From Incurvaria masculella (Eukaryota > Arthropoda > Insecta > Lepidoptera > Incurvariidae): a stretch of DNA of 64,000 nucleotides. The notes below the pieces were generated by a model, which was not told where the DNA came from, did not search any database, and was given only the letters and a program-made list of their open reading frames with translations. Made by a program: the position numbers and the translations under genes. Numbering within the stretch: the stretch's first letter is position 1; each line of letters starts with the position of its first letter. Below are positions 62,333 through 64,000 of the stretch, in pieces. The stretch is taken from assembly GCA_946894095.1 (NCBI GenBank), contig OX335661.1:16956665-17020664 (forward strand), read 5' to 3'.

Positions 62333-63371
62333 CTGAAAACAGCCATAATTGAATTGCTTTGTTCCTTCTATTTTGTATTGTTTCTTCAATATTTGTTTTA
62401 TTATAGTTTAAATGGTTTTTGAAAAAGAGATTAGCATTATCACCTGAAAGGAACATGTTCTACGGACAGCTTGCCGCTGCGCCCACGGTATGGACCGTCG
62501 TTATACTCTCTCAGCGAAGCTCTTTCTGCTTTAATGAAGTACGGCAAAACGTCCTTAAATGACCTGAAACCGATCATCATGAAAATCATCAGATATACGT
62601 AAATCGAAGTTCAGATAGAGCTACGAATAAAAATAGAAAGAAATCGTTTTCATCGGTAACGGTAATTATTGGTCGTCATGATCAGATTATTTCATCGGTT
62701 GAATACTACTAGATTGTGTTAATGGTAAGGATTAGACGAGTTTACCATCCGAAGTTGCCATCGGCGGCAATGCGGTCCCAGTCCTCGGCACGACCACGCG
62801 TGTACAGCATGTAGTTAATGACGCTGGTGCCGCCGACTGCTCGGCCGCGTGGCCAAAAGCAACGCTGCTGCTCCATGCCTACAGAAAATCAACTGTAAAC
62901 TTTCTAATATGTGGGTTGCTCTTTTCAACTGTGACTTCCATTGCAGGTTTCCTGTAGGAGCACTGATTTGGGCACGGAGATCGACGAAATCTTGTATAGG
63001 TGGCAGATATGTTTAATACAATTTCTAATAATTGACCCAAGCGAGAATGTACGCTTCGTTTTCATAAGCTCATCGACTAACTTAGGGTTTACCCACCCAT
63101 GCAAACTCCAGGCTGAAACTCAGTCCTGTACGGCCAGCGGTAGTCTGTGCTTTGGAAGTAGGGAGCTAGTGCCGGTATGTCGGTGAGCAGCATCTCCGGC
63201 TTGCCCGCTTCCAGTAGCAGCACGGTGGCGCGCGGTTTGTCCTCGGTGAGGCGCGAGGCCAGCGCGCTGCCCGCCGAGCCTGCGCCCACTATCACGTAGT
63301 CGTACTCGGCGAGGGGCGCGCGGAACCCTGCAACGTTCACCGGATCAGTTACACCCTGCAGTAGCGTGTTA
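61096..63371 (-). CDS. GMC oxidoreductase (glucose-dehydrogenase-like), 3' four exons
   Basis: FAD enzyme of the glucose-methanol-choline family; insect members oxidise glucose, ecdysone or cuticle phenolic substrates. Exons 63097-63327 (start may extend to 63358), 62746-62878, 62444-62563 and 61096-62332 join in phase to about 573 residues. Motifs in order: [13 protein letters not shown] (FAD dinucleotide fold), [13 protein letters not shown] (GMC signature 1), [15 protein letters not shown] (signature 2), and the C-terminal [12 protein letters not shown] and [12 protein letters not shown] with the active-site His residues. The 5' exon(s) with signal peptide are not identified. Substrate cannot be told from sequence. 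It is antisense to flotillin-2 and perhaps nested in its first intron. Confidence 0.93.
62444..62563 (-). CDS. GMC oxidoreductase internal exon
   Basis: Encodes [17 protein letters not shown] then [13 protein letters not shown], matching the WxxVLPYFxKxE segment of the family. Phases 2 to 2. Confidence 0.9.
62746..62878 (-). CDS. GMC oxidoreductase internal exon, signature 1
   Basis: Encodes [35 protein letters not shown] and GNFGW. The Gly codon is completed from the previous exon; ends in phase 2 before GTAAAC. Confidence 0.93.
63097..63327 (-). CDS. GMC oxidoreductase FAD-binding exon, intact copy
   Basis: Encodes [20 protein letters not shown], the [13 protein letters not shown] segment and [12 protein letters not shown]. 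Acceptor GTTGCAG at 63328; an earlier acceptor, CTACTGCAG at about 63359, would add GVTDPVNVA in frame. Donor CATGG|GTGGGT fits the next exon. Confidence 0.88.
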
Positions 63372-63396
63372 CAAGAAGTGTGCGCACGGCGCTGTA

Positions 63397-63597
63397 GCCG
63401 GTATGTCGGTGAGCAGCATCTCCGGCTGGCTCGATTCCATCAGCAGCACGGTGGCGCGCGGCTTGTCCTCGGTGAGGCGCGAAGCCAGCGCGCTGCCCGC
63501 CGAGCCCGCGCCCACTATCACGTAGTCGTACTCGGCGAGGGGCGCGCGGAACCCTGCAGCGTGCGCCGGCTCAGTTACACCCTGGACTAGCGTGTTA
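63397..63597 (-). pseudogene. Duplicated FAD-binding exon, truncated
   Basis: Offset by 226 bp from the intact copy and nearly identical through [23 protein letters not shown] and MLLTDIP. It carries ESSQ in place of EAGK and loses homology after IPATAP, where the frame stops (AHFL then TGT-frame TAA). It lacks the YRWPYRTEF end and a clear donor. Its frame runs upstream without interruption to 63734, including the cysteine-rich [15 protein letters not shown], which may be the real upstream coding sequence. Confidence 0.75.
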
Positions 63598-64000
63598 TAT
63601 TCGTCCTCACATTCACACGTCTCGTTTTTACATTGTCCAAAAGCGTGCAGTGTGACCCTGAAGCAACCGTGTCCAGTCAATAGTTGCGAGGTTGCGCAAT
63701 GAACCGGCCGTACGCAGTGACTGCTGACTCTCACCCCAACTCAAGGGAAACTCGGAAAATATTCCTGCCCGTGTTAGAGGTATCCCGTGTGGCGATCCCT
63801 GGTCCAGGGGCCGGTGCCGCCCTATTCCGCCAGTTCTGACCGGCTTTTGGTAAGCAACATCTCCGGCTTGCCCGCTTGCAGCAGCAGCACGGCTTGGCCT
63901 ATATGGCCGATTGTTTAGCCCGTTAAGTAATTACTATTTTGTGTGTTCACATTATTTAACGACGTTTTGGGCCTCAGACATCAGTGTGACCGAATACTAG
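63598..64000. other. Right edge, with third fragment of the FAD-binding exon
   Basis: 63847-63893 repeats AGCAACATCTCCGGCTTGCC and CGCTTGCAGCAGCAGCACGG, a third, 47-base piece of the duplicated exon. Upstream coding exon(s) of the GMC gene may begin here but none is certain. Confidence 0.5.

Overview
The window looks like nuclear DNA from an insect, most probably a moth or butterfly. The genes have many short exons in AT-rich introns packed with transposable elements. The encoded proteins are typical animal ones, and the repeat mix (BEL/Pao, CR1-like, RTE, Jockey-like, TTAA-flanked and hairpin MITEs, tRNA- and 5S-derived SINEs) is what lepidopteran genomes carry. The order is inferred; no species can be named from the sequence alone.

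Layout. (1) 1.2-25.4 kb, minus strand: a 10-formyltetrahydrofolate dehydrogenase gene (ALDH1L family), promoter at about 25.4 kb and 16 coding exons running leftwards. The last roughly 80 residues lie beyond the left edge. Exon phases close exactly across every junction I could read. Exon 10 is present as five tandem 212-bp units, and the donor after exon 14 is GC instead of GT. (2) 26.6-33.8 kb: a BEL/Pao LTR retrotransposon on the minus strand with two 1363-bp LTRs, a TAAAG target duplication, and an internal deletion that removed RNase H and most of integrase. (3) 33.8-43 kb: repeat-rich DNA with a possible short unrecognised gene at 35.0-36.1 kb. (4) 43.3-49.4 kb, minus strand: a complete six-exon gene for the protein phosphatase 4 catalytic subunit, 307 codons. 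(5) 51.55 kb, plus strand: the first coding exon of flotillin-2; no further exon was recognised in the remaining 12 kb. (6) 61.1-63.4 kb, minus strand: four 3'-terminal exons of a GMC oxidoreductase (glucose-dehydrogenase-like), with the FAD-binding exon partly duplicated upstream. If flotillin-2 continues past the right edge, this gene sits inside its first intron on the opposite strand.

The genes have no evident shared pathway: one-carbon metabolism, a nuclear/cytoplasmic Ser/Thr phosphatase, a membrane scaffold and a flavin oxidoreductase. PP4 and flotillin-2 are divergent, about 2.1 kb apart between their start codons.

The points most worth checking are the five-copy exon array in ALDH1L, a SINE family whose shared body is joined to either a tRNA-like or a 5S-rRNA-like head, a TTAA MITE nested in one of those SINEs, the deleted BEL/Pao element, and the duplicated FAD-binding exon. 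All coordinates were read by eye, without alignment tools; repeat edges are approximate to a few bases unless a duplication or splice site fixes them.
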